From positions 45,400,755-45,464,754 of the forward strand of contig CM048853.1 in NCBI GenBank assembly GCA_026545225.1: a DNA stretch of 64,000 nucleotides, in the 5' to 3' direction. The translations under genes and the position numbers were made by a program. This DNA comes from Cornus controversa (Eukaryota > Streptophyta > Magnoliopsida > Cornales > Cornaceae). Under the pieces are notes generated by a model. The model saw nothing but the letters and a program-made list of their open reading frames with translations, did not search any database and was not told where the DNA came from. This document shows, in pieces, positions 47,800 through 59,600 of this stretch (positions are counted from its first letter, which is position 1; each line of letters opens with the position of its first letter).

Positions 47800-49020
47800 A
47801 TCTCATTGTGTGAATTTAGCTAACAAAATTCTGTTTTTTTTTTCCTTTCTTCAATAATAAGATTTGAACTTATATTTTTTTATTACATGCATTATTATAC
47901 TTTTAGTTAAAGAAAAACATAAAAAAATAAGTATATTATATACCATTATTATAATATATATTATATATTTGATTTTATACAATGTGTATATATAAGTATA
48001 TGAGAAGGATATTTGATCAAACAATTAAATCAACAAAAATGAATCTTAATTACAAAAAGTAATTGAATGACATAAAATGGCTATTAACCTTACACTAGTC
48101 TAACTTTATTGTACCACATATATGTAAATATATACATGCGTGTGCATTTGCTCTTACGATTGAAGAAAGAAGAATGTAAACTTTATAATAGATCATTGAT
48201 GTAAAGTATTAACTTGATTTCACAAGACACATTATAATTTACCACATTGATGTAGGTTGACCTCATAACTATGAATTTTACTTCTTAATTTTTTAAATAT
48301 TTTTCTTTAATTAAAACCATGGTGATGCATGCAACAGAAAATATAAGTTCAAAATTTATTGTTTAAGAAAAAAAACAAAATATTTTAATTAAATTTACAC
48401 AATTGGGCGAATTGCCTAAAATCCCTCTTTGACTTGAGGGTATTTTAATAATTGTCCCTTTAAAGTTTAAAGTAACCCCTTGGTTAATTGAGAGGAAATT
48501 TTTTGTTAAAAAAATTTCACAAGGGGACTTTTTACAAATTGATAATTGTTAAGAGGGGTTTATGCAATTTTTTCTTTTATATTTGGTTAAAAGGTAGTTA
48601 GAGCATTAAACTTTAAATGGTCACTAATTTTTAAATTTGGTACTATTTATATATCTTTTTTAGTTTAAGATCCCTCTAAAACAATTTTTTTCAATTTTGA
48701 TCACCAAAATTTTATTTTTCCAAAGTAAACAGTGGTGGTTTTTGTTTGCATGGTCGGTGAGATGTATGTGTCTATAGTTTTTAATTTTTAATTTTTAATT
48801 TTTTTGGGTTAAAGCAAGTTTGGGTGTCTACAGAGTACAGACTACAGTTGTCAAAAAGGAGAAAATGGAAAAAACATTTTAAAGAATCGAGTGGCAATAG
48901 TGAAATAACAACCAATAATGATGTCATTTATTCTCTCTGATTTACATATAACACACAACTAGCCCTTGCCTCCACTGTTGTCTTCAACTCAAGAGAGAGA
49001 ATAAGAATACAGCATCTATA
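47800..49020. other. Intergenic, RALF upstream region
   Basis: AT-rich, with the right copy of the inverted pair at 48417-48560. A TATA-like CTATATATATAGAG at about 49015 lies 125 bp before the RALF start and is followed by a GA-rich leader. Confidence 0.5.
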
Positions 49021-49138
49021 TATATAGAGAGAGAGGGAGAGGGAGAGGGAGTGTGAGAGGCAAAAAGCTAAGAAGAAATAAGAGAGAGAAAGGAAAGAAG
49101 CGATTCTACAGTTCTTCTCAAGCTTCACACAAACCAAA

Positions 49139-49510
49139 ATGTCCACCTCTTTAGGTCTATCCAAGATCTTCTTTTCTCTCTGCTTCATCGCCACTCTGAT
49201 CATCTCTTCCTCTTCATCATACACCGTTGATGCCAGCGGGGACCACCAAAACCATCTGGGCTGGATACCCACTAGATCCGGCTGCCGGGGGACCGTCGCC
49301 GAGTGCCTCGCCGGCGACGACGAGTTCGAGCTCGACTCCGAGATCAACCGGCGCATCCTAGCCACCTCCAACTACATCAGCTACGGTGCGCTGCAGAGGA
49401 ACAGTGTCCCCTGCTCCCGACGTGGCGCTTCCTACTACAATTGTCGGCCTGGTGCACAGGCCAATCCGTACTCCCGCGGGTGCAGTGCCATTACTCGCTG
49501 CAGGCGTTAG
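49139..49510 (+). CDS. Rapid alkalinization factor (RALF) precursor
   Basis: A single-exon gene for 123 residues, the usual size of RALF1/22/23/33-type precursors. Residues 1 to about 32 are a secretion signal. The propeptide is acidic and ends in RRIL (71-74), the site cut by subtilase S1P/SBT6.1. The mature peptide of 49 residues starts ATSNYISYGAL; YISY (79-82) is the motif needed for receptor binding. Four cysteines (92, 102, 115, 121) form the two family disulfides, and the end is basic (RCRR). Mature RALFs are secreted, bind FERONIA-type receptor kinases with LLG co-receptors and raise apoplastic pH, limiting growth and adjusting immunity. All key features are intact. A GAGA-rich leader lies directly upstream. 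Confidence 0.97.
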   Translation: MSTSLGLSKIFFSLCFIATLIISSSSSYTVDASGDHQNHLGWIPTRSGCRGTVAECLAGDDEFELDSEINRRILATSNYISYGALQRNSVPCSRRGASYYNCRPGAQANPYSRGCSAITRCRR

Positions 49511-50104
49511 TTTCTTCATCTTCCATTCATTTTTAATTTCTTTTTTTTTTTCTTTTTTCCATAAGGGATTGTTTGTTATACAATGAAAAGGAGAGATTGG
49601 TGATGGGTCTCTGTTGTCTACGATTGAAGACACTGTTTTTATAAATTTATATTTGTGTTGTCTCTGTGTAAGATCATACTCTTTTATTCTTCTCTCTCTG
49701 ATTCATATATCTCACTGTCTTTCATCATTGGGCAATAAGGGTTTTTTTTCTTCTTCTTTTTGGGATAAATGTATGTATTTATGTATTGTTTATGTCTATC
49801 CGGTTTGAAATTTGAAAATGTTTGTAATTGCATATGTCAAAATATCAACATTTGCTGTATGAGTTTGTGATTCAAAGGCTGTGTTCGTGTTTAATACTAC
49901 CATCAATAAAATTCACCTTATGGGGTTTGTGATTCAGAGTCTAGGTTTTGTGTCACATCTCTTTTTTCAATGGGTGCTGCCAAACATAGCTTTATAATTT
50001 TTTTTCTGTGATTCAGCGTCTGAGTTTGCGCATTTATCTTGATTAATGGTGATACTTGTGGTTTCAGTGCATATAATCTGAATTATCTCTCTATTTTCTG
50101 CTAT

Positions 50105-50149
<45 letters not shown>

Positions 50150-51692
50150 GAAACTATTTGGGTGGTTGTAACATAATTTTAGTGTGAATTGGTTAAAAGT
50201 TTAGGTGATAATCTGCCATTATTATTTCTAGCTTCCTAAGTCCTTCAAATGGTATGGTAGGTATTATTTCTCATGTTGAAGATTATGGGATAGTCCTTTC
50301 GGCATCCTTTTTCTTTATCTTTTCTCTTAGGCTCCATTTGGTTAGAAGGAAAAAAAATAGTGGAAAGAGGTGTGAAAGGGGGAACAAAGAAGAAGAAATG
50401 GGAGGGAAGAATCAGAAGAAAAAGTGGTATGGAAATTAAATTGAATAAAGTAGAATTATTGAGGAATAGAGTAAAATGAATAGCCAAACAAAGGATAAAT
50501 TCAAAATTTGAAAGTATTAAAGGAAAGAATAACAACTTGTAAAGCAAAGTGATAGAGAACATTTTTCTCTTTTTGGAGGGAAAATTGGAGGGGATTCTTC
50601 TTATTAGCTACTACTTTTTCTGTTAGTGAAGACTTTGTGTATCACTTATAATGCCTTTCTTCCCAAAGTGAAAGGAAAGAATATGGTGGACTGAAAGAAA
50701 AGACTTCTCTTTCCTTCCTACCAAACAAATCTCGAAAACACATTTCATCCCTCACCTTTCCCTTCTCCCTCCGTTTCCTCTCACCAAATGAATCATAAGG
50801 TGGAACTTGCAAAATTGTTTGCACTTCAATAGGTGAATTGGGAAGTAGAATTTACATTCATGGTAGGGGATGGCAACCTGAAACCTAAAGTAAGTGAATT
50901 TAATGCCCCCACAATAGGAATAGCAATAGCAATAGTAATGCAAGTTATAAAATCTCAATCAAAGCATTTAAAAATAATAAACAGGTTGGGTTGGACCTTG
51001 TTTGCTTTCATTTGAACAGACATGGGATTTAAAGATCTTCACATGCAGTGTATGATTGAATGATTTAAAGCAATGCCCAATGTCATGAATCTCAAAAGAT
51101 GTTCATGTTTTGCATTAATATTGATTCTTTTGTACATGTATATGATGGATGGGTATGGGTTGTTAATGATGGGTCCATCACATTGACACTCATGCAATTA
51201 TCAATTTCAAAGCAAAATGTGGGGCCTAACTCAAATTTATGGAAAGGGCCCTTCATTCTATTATTTCCTTATCAACTGTAATAGAATATCTTCTCTCTGT
51301 TCACTCTAAAGGTTTGCAAGTTTGCAACTATTTGCAGTGTTTGGATGCACTATTCAACAAATGTAGTTTTTGTCAGCATATTTAATTTTGTGAAATGCTA
51401 TAATGGCTGCGTTTTGCACAATAGGAATGAAGAAAACTGGCATGGTTATACTTCTCATTTTGAAAATTATGGCATGGATATGTAGTGAGTGATGGCTCAA
51501 GAATTGATGCATGAAGATCAACTCTTCAAGTCTTTCTAGGGCATGATGCTTTTCAAAATAGGAGTGGATCACATTTGGCATCACACACACAAAAAAGGTT
51601 ATTTTAAAACCGAAAACCACCCCGAGTTTTTAACCGAGAGGTTTTTAGGTCTTTAATGCATTCAAGTGGGATTCAAATTTATAGGTCTGTCG
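49511..51692. other. RALF 3' region and intergenic sequence
   Basis: Apart from a (TC)n(TA)n run at 50108-50148 and a MITE-like element at 50330-50735, nothing is recognised. The small frames here are AT-rich and lack family features. Confidence 0.55.
50330..50735. mobile_element. MITE-like element with GGCTCCATTTGGTTAGAAGG terminus
   Basis: The left end GGCTCCATTTGGTTAGAAGG and the right end TTTCCTTCCTACCAAACAAA are imperfect inverted repeats; the interior is purine-rich on one side and pyrimidine-rich on the other. It shares its terminus with 31586-31968. Confidence 0.55.
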
Positions 51693-51700
51693 GTTTTATC

Positions 51701-52545
51701 TAGGGGTGGCAAATTGGGCGGGTTGGACGGGTTTGGGTCGGGTCAAATATGGGCAGGTTGAATATGGGTTGTGACCCATATTCAACCCGTTTGTTGCGGG
51801 TCAAATATGGGCGGGTTGAATATGTGTCGGGTCAACCCGTCAACCCATATTTGACCCGACTAGACACGACAGTAGGTAGGCGTCAAACACAAAAATGGAA
51901 TGCACAAGGTCTATAATCAAACAAAAAAACTATAATTTGCTAATCATACTGATATTATTTATATGGTTTGTTTATTTTTGGGTGTTAGCAAATTTTTTTT
52001 ATTTTTTTTATCCAAGAGCTGATTGCGTAAAAGAATATAAGAATTTAATTGCAATCTAGTATTTAATTACATTTATGAATCTATAGTAAAAGAGAAAAAA
52101 GAGTATAGAGTCTCGAGTAACTTAGTCAGCATAAATTTTCTTTAAAAAAATTAAAACATAAGCAAACAATTATAATAAGTATTTCAATTGAAAAAGGTAT
52201 TCAACACTAACTCAATTATATCTTCATAATTGGGCAATTTTAAAAATGACCTACCAAATCACAGAAACACATGGAATATAATTAAAATTAAAACATTGAG
52301 AAAGGTACTCAAACACAAAAATGGACTCTGTAGATAGAGAAAGGTGACTTTTGAAAATTCAATTATTCTTGTTTTTTAATACAAAATGAACTCTGTGCAT
52401 AGGGGGAGAGAATGTGACTTTTGGATGAGTCTGGGTCTTTTGGAACTAATCAATAAAAATAAAAATACCGTTGAAAAAATAAAATATGTGACCTTTCGAT
52501 GAGTCATTTTTTTTTTGGAATTAATAAAAAAAATCTAAAGAATGA

Positions 52546-52593
<48 letters not shown>

Positions 52594-53127
52594 GCTCCAA
52601 TGAAAATTGTTGTTGCACTATAAAGTTTGTGTCTAAATTATATATTCTTCTTATTTTTAATTAAGAAATTACAATGGTAAAATTCGACAATAATTACTAA
52701 AAAGAAAAAATATAATTTTTAAAAAAATTGAATTCTTACTAAAATACTTTTTCAAAAAATATATATATATTGTCCAAGTATAGAGAGAGAAAGGGGAAGA
52801 AAGAGAGAGGTGGGATCGAAGAGAGAGAAAGGGAAGAGAGAGAGAGGTGGGATCGAAGAGAGAGAAAGGAAAGAGAGAGAGAGAAGTGAGATCAAAGAGA
52901 GAGAGAGGTTGGATAGAAGAGAGAAACTTTAATTCACATTTTGTTTTATGGGTGAAAGATGGGTTGAATTTGGGCACCCATATTCAACCCATCTAACCCG
53001 CTAATTAATTGGTTTATATTTATCCAACCCGTTTATGACCCGTATAAGAAAATAAGTCACCCATATCCATTTTTAACTAGGCGGATATGGGCGGGTTGGC
53101 GGGTTGACACCCAATTTGCCACCCCTA
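51701..53127. mobile_element. Non-autonomous hAT element 5
   Basis: Starts TAGGGGTGGCAAATTGGG and ends CCCAATTTGCCACCCCTA, an 18-bp perfect inverted terminus. The flanks are GTTTTATC and GTTTTATT, an 8-bp target duplication with one change. Subterminal GGGTTGAATATGGG/CCCATATTCAACCC repeats are present. The interior has a (AT)n run at 52550-52590 and a GA-rich minisatellite. Confidence 0.92.
52780..52925 (+). repeat. GA-rich minisatellite in hAT element 5
   Basis: Three to four units of about 42 bp, each with GAGAGAGAAAGG and GAGAGGTGGGATCGAAGA, later units more diverged. Confidence 0.8.
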
Positions 53128-53135
53128 GTTTTATT

Positions 53136-54080
53136 GTTCTGGAGTGATTTTTGGTATGTGGAGCGATAAGAAATATATTTATATATGTATATGTTGTTTG
53201 GCTGATCATTTCATTTGGAATAAAGGGGAGGACGACGAAGATATGATGAAATTGCACGTTTTTATAATTCATTTGAACAAATCTTAGTGTCAATGTAAAT
53301 TATGATTTGCGGGTAACTGCGTGCATATGAAGTTTGTGAAACATCAGAGTCCAAAGTGAAAAAAAATACAAATAGGTTGACCTGGCTTGAAACACTCCAA
53401 AACATCAGTTCTGTTCTTTTTGATTGGTACTATAAACGACTGAAGCACTTCTAGATCTCATCCAAAACGTTGTGGTACCCGCAGAGATATGTGGTGCAAA
53501 TGATCCACTTTACTATATTTGATATTGTGATGGCCTTGTCACTGCTGAGAACAACTTTTCATGTCTTGTGAATTAATAGAACCTAAAGAACTGAGGAACC
53601 AGTTGGCGACACTTGGCTAGCTTCACATGTTGTAGGTTCAGATTTGAACCACTTCCAGTGGACCTGTGTTTTTTTTTTGTTTTTTTTTAAAAAAGAACTC
53701 TAAATAGAAATGTGATGAATGGTGGTTGTGGTGTAAAAGTTCTAAAAATTAGAAAAAAAGGCACCGACACGGATGGTTCGGATTCCTTGGGTGTCAAAAA
53801 TGACAGTGCAAGTCTAAGAAATATGGATTTGATAAAAAAAAAAAAAATTCTAAGAAATGGATCAAGTTTTGCTAACCCAAAAAACCTATCCCTTGTGAAG
53901 CAAAGTTCTGTTATCCAAAATAATACTCTAAAAAAAAAAAAAAAAAGAGTCTAGTGCATGAGATTCTTAGTAATTACAAGTCAAGTCGATTGTTATATCA
54001 TATCTACGGATGATGTTTTGAATCTACAAGTCAAAATAGAACAACCTTATTATTATACCAAAACCCACCCTTTCCCAAAA
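53136..54080. other. Intergenic, no gene seen
   Basis: At 53590-53690 a GGTTCAGATTTGAACC block before a T-rich run may be a SINE relic. The frame at 53712-53954 is low-complexity and A-rich. Confidence 0.5.
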
Positions 54081-54743
54081 GTAATAGTGTCTCCGTCCCA
54101 ATTTATAATATACTCTTTTAGATATTATTTTTCAAGAGGACATTCATGCATTTAATGTAATGCCCTCTTTTGAAATTACCAAGTTATTTTTTAATTGAAA
54201 GCTGATATTCACACTCTTCTTTTAATCGGATGCACTCTACTTAATAGTGAAATGACACAAGTGTTCCTGATTCATAAATAAAAAAACAAGTATTAGGGGT
54301 ATGTTTGTCATTTATGTTTAGAAAAAAAGGCAAGAAAAAGAGTGCATTTGGTTGAAAGGGAAGTGCATTTATCATCTCCCTTTTAATTTTTACTTTTAAT
54401 TTATATATATATATATATTAAAATTAAAAGTAATAGCCTCTTCGTCCCAATTTATAACACTCTTTTAGATATTATTTTTCAAGAGGACATTCATGCATTT
54501 AATATAATGCCCTCTTTTGAAATTACCAAGTTACATTTTAATTGAAAGCTGATATTCACACTCACCTTTTAACCGGATGTACTATACTTAATAGTGAAAT
54601 GACACAAGTGTTTCTAATTCATAAATACGAAAACAAGTATTAGGGGTATGTTTGTCATTTATGTTTAGAAAAAGGCAAGAAAAAGATTGCATTTAGTTGA
54701 GAGGGAAGTGTATTTATCATCTCCCTTTTAATTTTTATATATA
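54081..54743 (+). repeat. Tandem duplication of a Stowaway-like segment
   Basis: A unit of about 350 bp that begins GTAATAGTGTCTCCGTCCCA and contains AAGAGGACATTCATGCATTT is repeated at 54430 with about 95% identity by eye. The CTCCGTCCCAATTTATA start resembles Stowaway-type termini. Confidence 0.85.
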
Positions 54744-54746
54744 TAT

Positions 54747-55682
54747 TGGACGAACTACAAAAAAAACCCCTCTCAACTATCTCTCATTGGCAAAAAAACA
54801 CTATCATGTATATTTTTGGCAAAAAAATTTCCCTCAACTAATGAAAACCTCATGAGAGAGGTAATTGTGACAAAAATGTCCTTCCAAATGTAAAAAAGGG
54901 AAGAAAATGCAAGAAAGGGAAAAACAAGTGGGTCAATCTCTTTATAATAAAAATATATTAATAAATAATATTTTTTTCCTTTGAATGGTCAATGTTATGA
55001 AATTTCAATAATACCATTAATTCATACATTTTGATAAATATATTTATGTTAATTTTAAATCTCCCAAACTTTTAACTTTATCCTTTATAATTTGTAATTG
55101 TATATTTTTGCAATTTGTTGAATGTTAATGTTCATTTTTAATTTTCTCTAAAGAAATTTTATTTATTCTCTACTGCTGTAATATTCTTTTTTTTATTTGG
55201 AAAAATAACATTGAATAACTTTCAATGTTCTTCCGAAATAAAAAAAATAATATTACAATATTAGAGGATAAATAATTTTTTTTTAGAGAAATTAAAAATG
55301 AACATTAACATTCAACAAATTGCAAAAAATTACAATTACAAATTATAAAGGATAAAGTTGAAAGTTTGGAAGATTTAAAATTAACATGAAAATAATTATC
55401 AAAATGTATGAATTAATGGTATTATTGAAATTTGATAACATGACCATTCAAAGAATAAAGTAATATTTATTGATTTTTTTTTCTTTTTTAAGAGATTGAC
55501 CCACTTTTATTTTCCCTTTTTTGTGCATTTTCTACACGTGGATGGGCATTTTCGTCACAATTATCCCCTCATTAGGTTTTCATTAGTTGAGTGGAATTTT
55601 TTGCTGCAAAAATACATAGGGGTTGTTTTGCCAATGAGAGATACTCGAGGGATTTTTTTTTTTTTTTTGTAGATTGTACATA
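54747..55682. mobile_element. ~930-bp palindromic foldback element
   Basis: Left and right halves are inverted complements over nearly their whole length (arms of about 450 bp, centre near 55215). Matching blocks include CTATCTCTCATTGGCAAAA, TCAACTAATGAAAACCT, ATACCATTAATTCATACATT and TTGCAATTTGTTGAATGTTA. The arms differ by scattered substitutions and small gaps. No coding sequence is present. Such long inverted repeats suit a MULE-type or foldback MITE. Confidence 0.9.
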
Positions 55683-56310
55683 TATATATTATGGAGTTAA
55701 TAAATTTTTGAAAACTTAAAAGGTATTTATGAAAAGATGCATTTATTTACTTTGACTTTTTAGAATAATTGTTTGAATAATGATTTGGTGGTCGAAAATC
55801 TGACAAGTTTAACTGAATTTTACTAATGGAATGTGACATTATGTTGACATTGTGCTAATATTACACTCCACTCATACAAAATTAAATATGAATTATTAAT
55901 AAATTATGATGTGGGGAGTAATAAATAAAAGAAAACCATATTAGACTTGTTTTTTTGGGAAATGACATGCTTGTCCTTAATAATACTCTCTCACTTCATA
56001 ATTATTCAAAAGAACCATACAGTCCACTTTTATGTGATAATTTTTGTAAAGTTTTTTTGTGGAATGCAAAAATCATATCCTCTAAAATAAAGAAAATTGT
56101 TTTCATTGACTCAGCAGCAATCAACCCAGGAAGATGGAAAAGCCAATCTTAAAAATAGGACTCAAGCCCAACAGAAGTAATACCAACCAAAGATTAGCCC
56201 ATCAGCATCTCCATTAACCCAACCAAACCCAACCCAACCCACCCACATTCCTCATCATCTCTCTCTTAGCTTGCACAGAGACCACAATCAAAATTTCTGG
56301 AATTCACCAA
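55683..56310 (+). other. CLPR3 upstream region
   Basis: AT-rich up to about 56140. Between 56160 and 56245 several GCCCA/AACCCAACC motifs (including TTAGCCCATCAGC) precede the gene and may act as site II-like promoter elements; the 5' UTR follows. Confidence 0.45.
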
Positions 56311-56619
56311 ATGACCACCTGTTTGCAAGCGCCAATGGCTTCTTCAATCCCTTGTTCATCATCATCTTCGTCACCTTCTCTTAGAAGACGAGCCTTTAAG
56401 ACCCTTTGTGCAGTCAACAGTAGAAACAGTGCTAAAATTCCGATGCATCCAGTGAACCCTAAGGACCCCTTTCTGTCGAAGCTCGCTTCCGTCGCTGCAA
56501 CTTCCCCGGAAGTTTTTCTTAATCGGCCTTCGAATTCCGACACGCCTCCGTATCTTGACCTTTTTGAGTCTCCCAAGCTCATGGCCACACCTGCCCAAGT
56601 ACAGTACTCTTCTCCATCT

Positions 56620-56668
<49 letters not shown>

Positions 56669-59600
56669 TGTATGTGTGTATGCATAGTTATGTGTATATA
56701 TGTAATATATGTATATGTTGTGGCTATGTTTGCTTCTTTCGGAGCTAGGTTGGTTATGTACTGTCAAACACCATCCGCTAATCTATATTATGCATGATAA
56801 GTGATTATGTGATGAGTAATTAAATGCTTTTTTATCCACTTCTTTTAATTATGTTTAGTCAATAGTTGGAAATTATGGGGATGAATTTTATGTTTTGTTT
56901 TTTAATCGACTATGTCAGTGTCGGGGCTCTTAGAGCACCCCACAATCCACCATCGGCCACATGCAGTTCCCTGTTCCACATGTGCCGGGCAATTACCGGA
57001 AAAATTCCCTGGGGATTCGAACTCCTGACCTCTAGGATGCGAAGTGAGAGTCTGGCGACTAGGCTATCCCTTTGGGCTATTCTATGAAATTTGTTTGCTT
57101 GATGAGTTATTCATGGTTTCCTTTTGTCTAATTTTTTTTTTTGTTGTTTCTTAAAATGTAGTTCTTTTATACTTTTCTTCATTAACCTTTTTCTTTAATT
57201 CACTGTTCTTATTTACTTTTCATTGATCACGTTTATGAAAATTTGTGTATTCTAATAATTTGTTGCATATTGTTTTTGTTGATATGTTAGTTGCTTAACT
57301 GGTGATGTTTTAATTGACTATGATGTTTTTGCTCTTATCAGGTGGAAAGATCCGTTTCGTACAATGAGCACAGGCCGAGGAGACCTCCACCGGACTTACC
57401 TTCATTGCTTCTCCATGGAAGAATAGTTTATATTGGCATGCCGGTATGTATTAATCTATTTGATGCCATCTTCTTGGAATATCAATACCATTTAGGGGGA
57501 AGTTAGTAGAAGAGAGGATGAAACAAAGATTACATATTGTTGACTGCAGGGCAGTTTTATCATGTGAGGAATGGGAAATTGTAGTTTCCCTATTATTTTC
57601 TTATAAAAAAAATAGTTTCCCTATTATTTAGGTGACAAGCCTAGTTTTGATTTACATTGTAGAAAACATAAGTGAGAAGATGATCAAATATTTGACTATA
57701 AATATTTCCATGAGCTATTTCCGTATTACTTGGGCGACAAGCCAAGTTTTGATTGACATTGTAGAAAACATAAGTGAGAAGATGATCAAATCTTTGACTA
57801 TAAATATTTCCATGAGCTACCACCGGTGAATACTTAAACTTCCACATCAGGAAATGCTTGGAGTGGACACAGACATTACTAGACTGCTTCTAGAATCCCG
57901 AGCTAACAATGAAGGGAACCCCATTGATTAGATTGTTTCAACTCCCTATAAGATACATGATTCTTGGAGAAGGTTACTAGCTCCTAACCATATAACCCTA
58001 CCATGGATGACTTTGGATTATATATGTAGTCAAGTGAAGAAACTATAGTACAAATTTGACTGTGTTATGATCTACTTTTTTTTTTTTTTTTTCTGAACAC
58101 ATGGACAATAGAAAATAACTGTTACATCCCATTAGGTGCTTCTCTTAATTAGAGAAATGGGATCTTGGACTTCCATTCATACTTACCTCATTTAATTATG
58201 CTTGCAATGCATTATAAAGATGTGCTAATTGTATCAAAGGAAGTGCCAAGTAAAAATACTAGTTTTTTGTTTTAAGGCTTTACAGCTAACTCCTTAGGAC
58301 AAATCCAAACAGTGATCAGAATGATAGAGTGAGTCTACTGATCAGATGCTCAAATATGTTAATAATTTATTTATGTGGTTTATGCATCATGACTCATGAG
58401 CTTGATTGATGTTGGGGAATCACAGCTGGCTCTACTACCAATAATTTGTCCCTGACTATAGTATTTGAGTACATGTGTGATCAAGATGGAAGAGTTGGGG
58501 TTGGTTAACTATAGCAGTATATATGAAGAGAGAAAATTTTGCAAGTTATCGGACCATTGCCAAACGCATAATGTATGAGATTTTGGTACCCTGGATAACA
58601 TAGGGTCTTTATTGAATAATTAATGTTAAAATTGAAAATCTTGCGATTATCTATGACTAAAAGAGAAAACTCAGGGTAAGCATATGAGATTGCTCTCTCT
58701 GTGACCTATTTTTGTGTGAATAGTGAATGGGGTCAATATAGTAGGGCTATTACTATTGTGCACACACAAGGTTATCATGAGCTTTCCATTTTGATTCATA
58801 CATGTTTTATGTGGGTTCACACACATAGTTTGATTGATTACGGGGGATCAGAAGTGAGCTCTATTGGTGGTAGTTTGTCACCAAACAATGTCAATGGAAA
58901 AAATAACCCAAGTTTAAGAGTTGAGATTGGCTAACTACATCAAAATGGGGAAAATATTTAAATTTTTAAGTGGACCTGCAACCAATGTTTGATAGAGAAT
59001 TTGGTGCTAGTCTGCACTGAGAAGACATGGACTCCTCAATGAATGATAGAAGATTATATTGAGAACTATACCATTATTATATGGATTACAAAGAAAGTCC
59101 ATGATAAGGAAATTATGCCCTCCTTGTTACACCTTCTTGGCTACGAATATTGGATATTGTTGAGAAATAAGCCCCCAATCATGAACCACCAAATATTACG
59201 ATGTGATGATAAGTAAACAAGCCCGAAGAAATTTCCAAGAACACTCCAAGAATTATACGTGATTTGGCTAAACAAGCCTATGTCCACGGAGAGCCCGATT
59301 TCACTATATAGATTGTAACAGTACAAGTAGAAAGATTGTATCAAGAGTATGCTTAACTCTCAACCCTTAACCCTTATACACCCAATTTCACTCAAAAGGA
59401 AATCACAAATTCTAAACAAGAATTCTCTTTCTAAGTGTCCTCTCAAAAACAATGAGAGTGTTGCCTCTTCTCTTCTCACTCATCTCAACCTATAACATAG
59501 GTAACCATTTATAGAGCCCAAAACCTAATTCCTTGGTGGATTAGGATTACAATTCCTTAGAGCCCAAGACTTGCCTAACAAGTACTTTTCTTTCTTGAGA

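Larger units (their letters stand above)
46816..48560. repeat. Inverted pair of a ~140-bp repeat, left copy split by hAT element 4
   Basis: Sequence 46816-46872 plus 47725-47790 (AATTGCATAAAACCCCCTTA, then TTAACCGAGGGATTACTTTA) matches the reverse complement of 48417-48560. The right copy lacks the hAT insertion and so provides the empty site CTCTCAATTAACC. The pair probably marks two insertions of one MITE family. Confidence 0.75.

Noticed and set aside
48928..49633. Frames antisense to RALF
   Set aside because: The sense frame has signal peptide, RRIL, YISY and four cysteines; antisense frames are GC-rich shadows.
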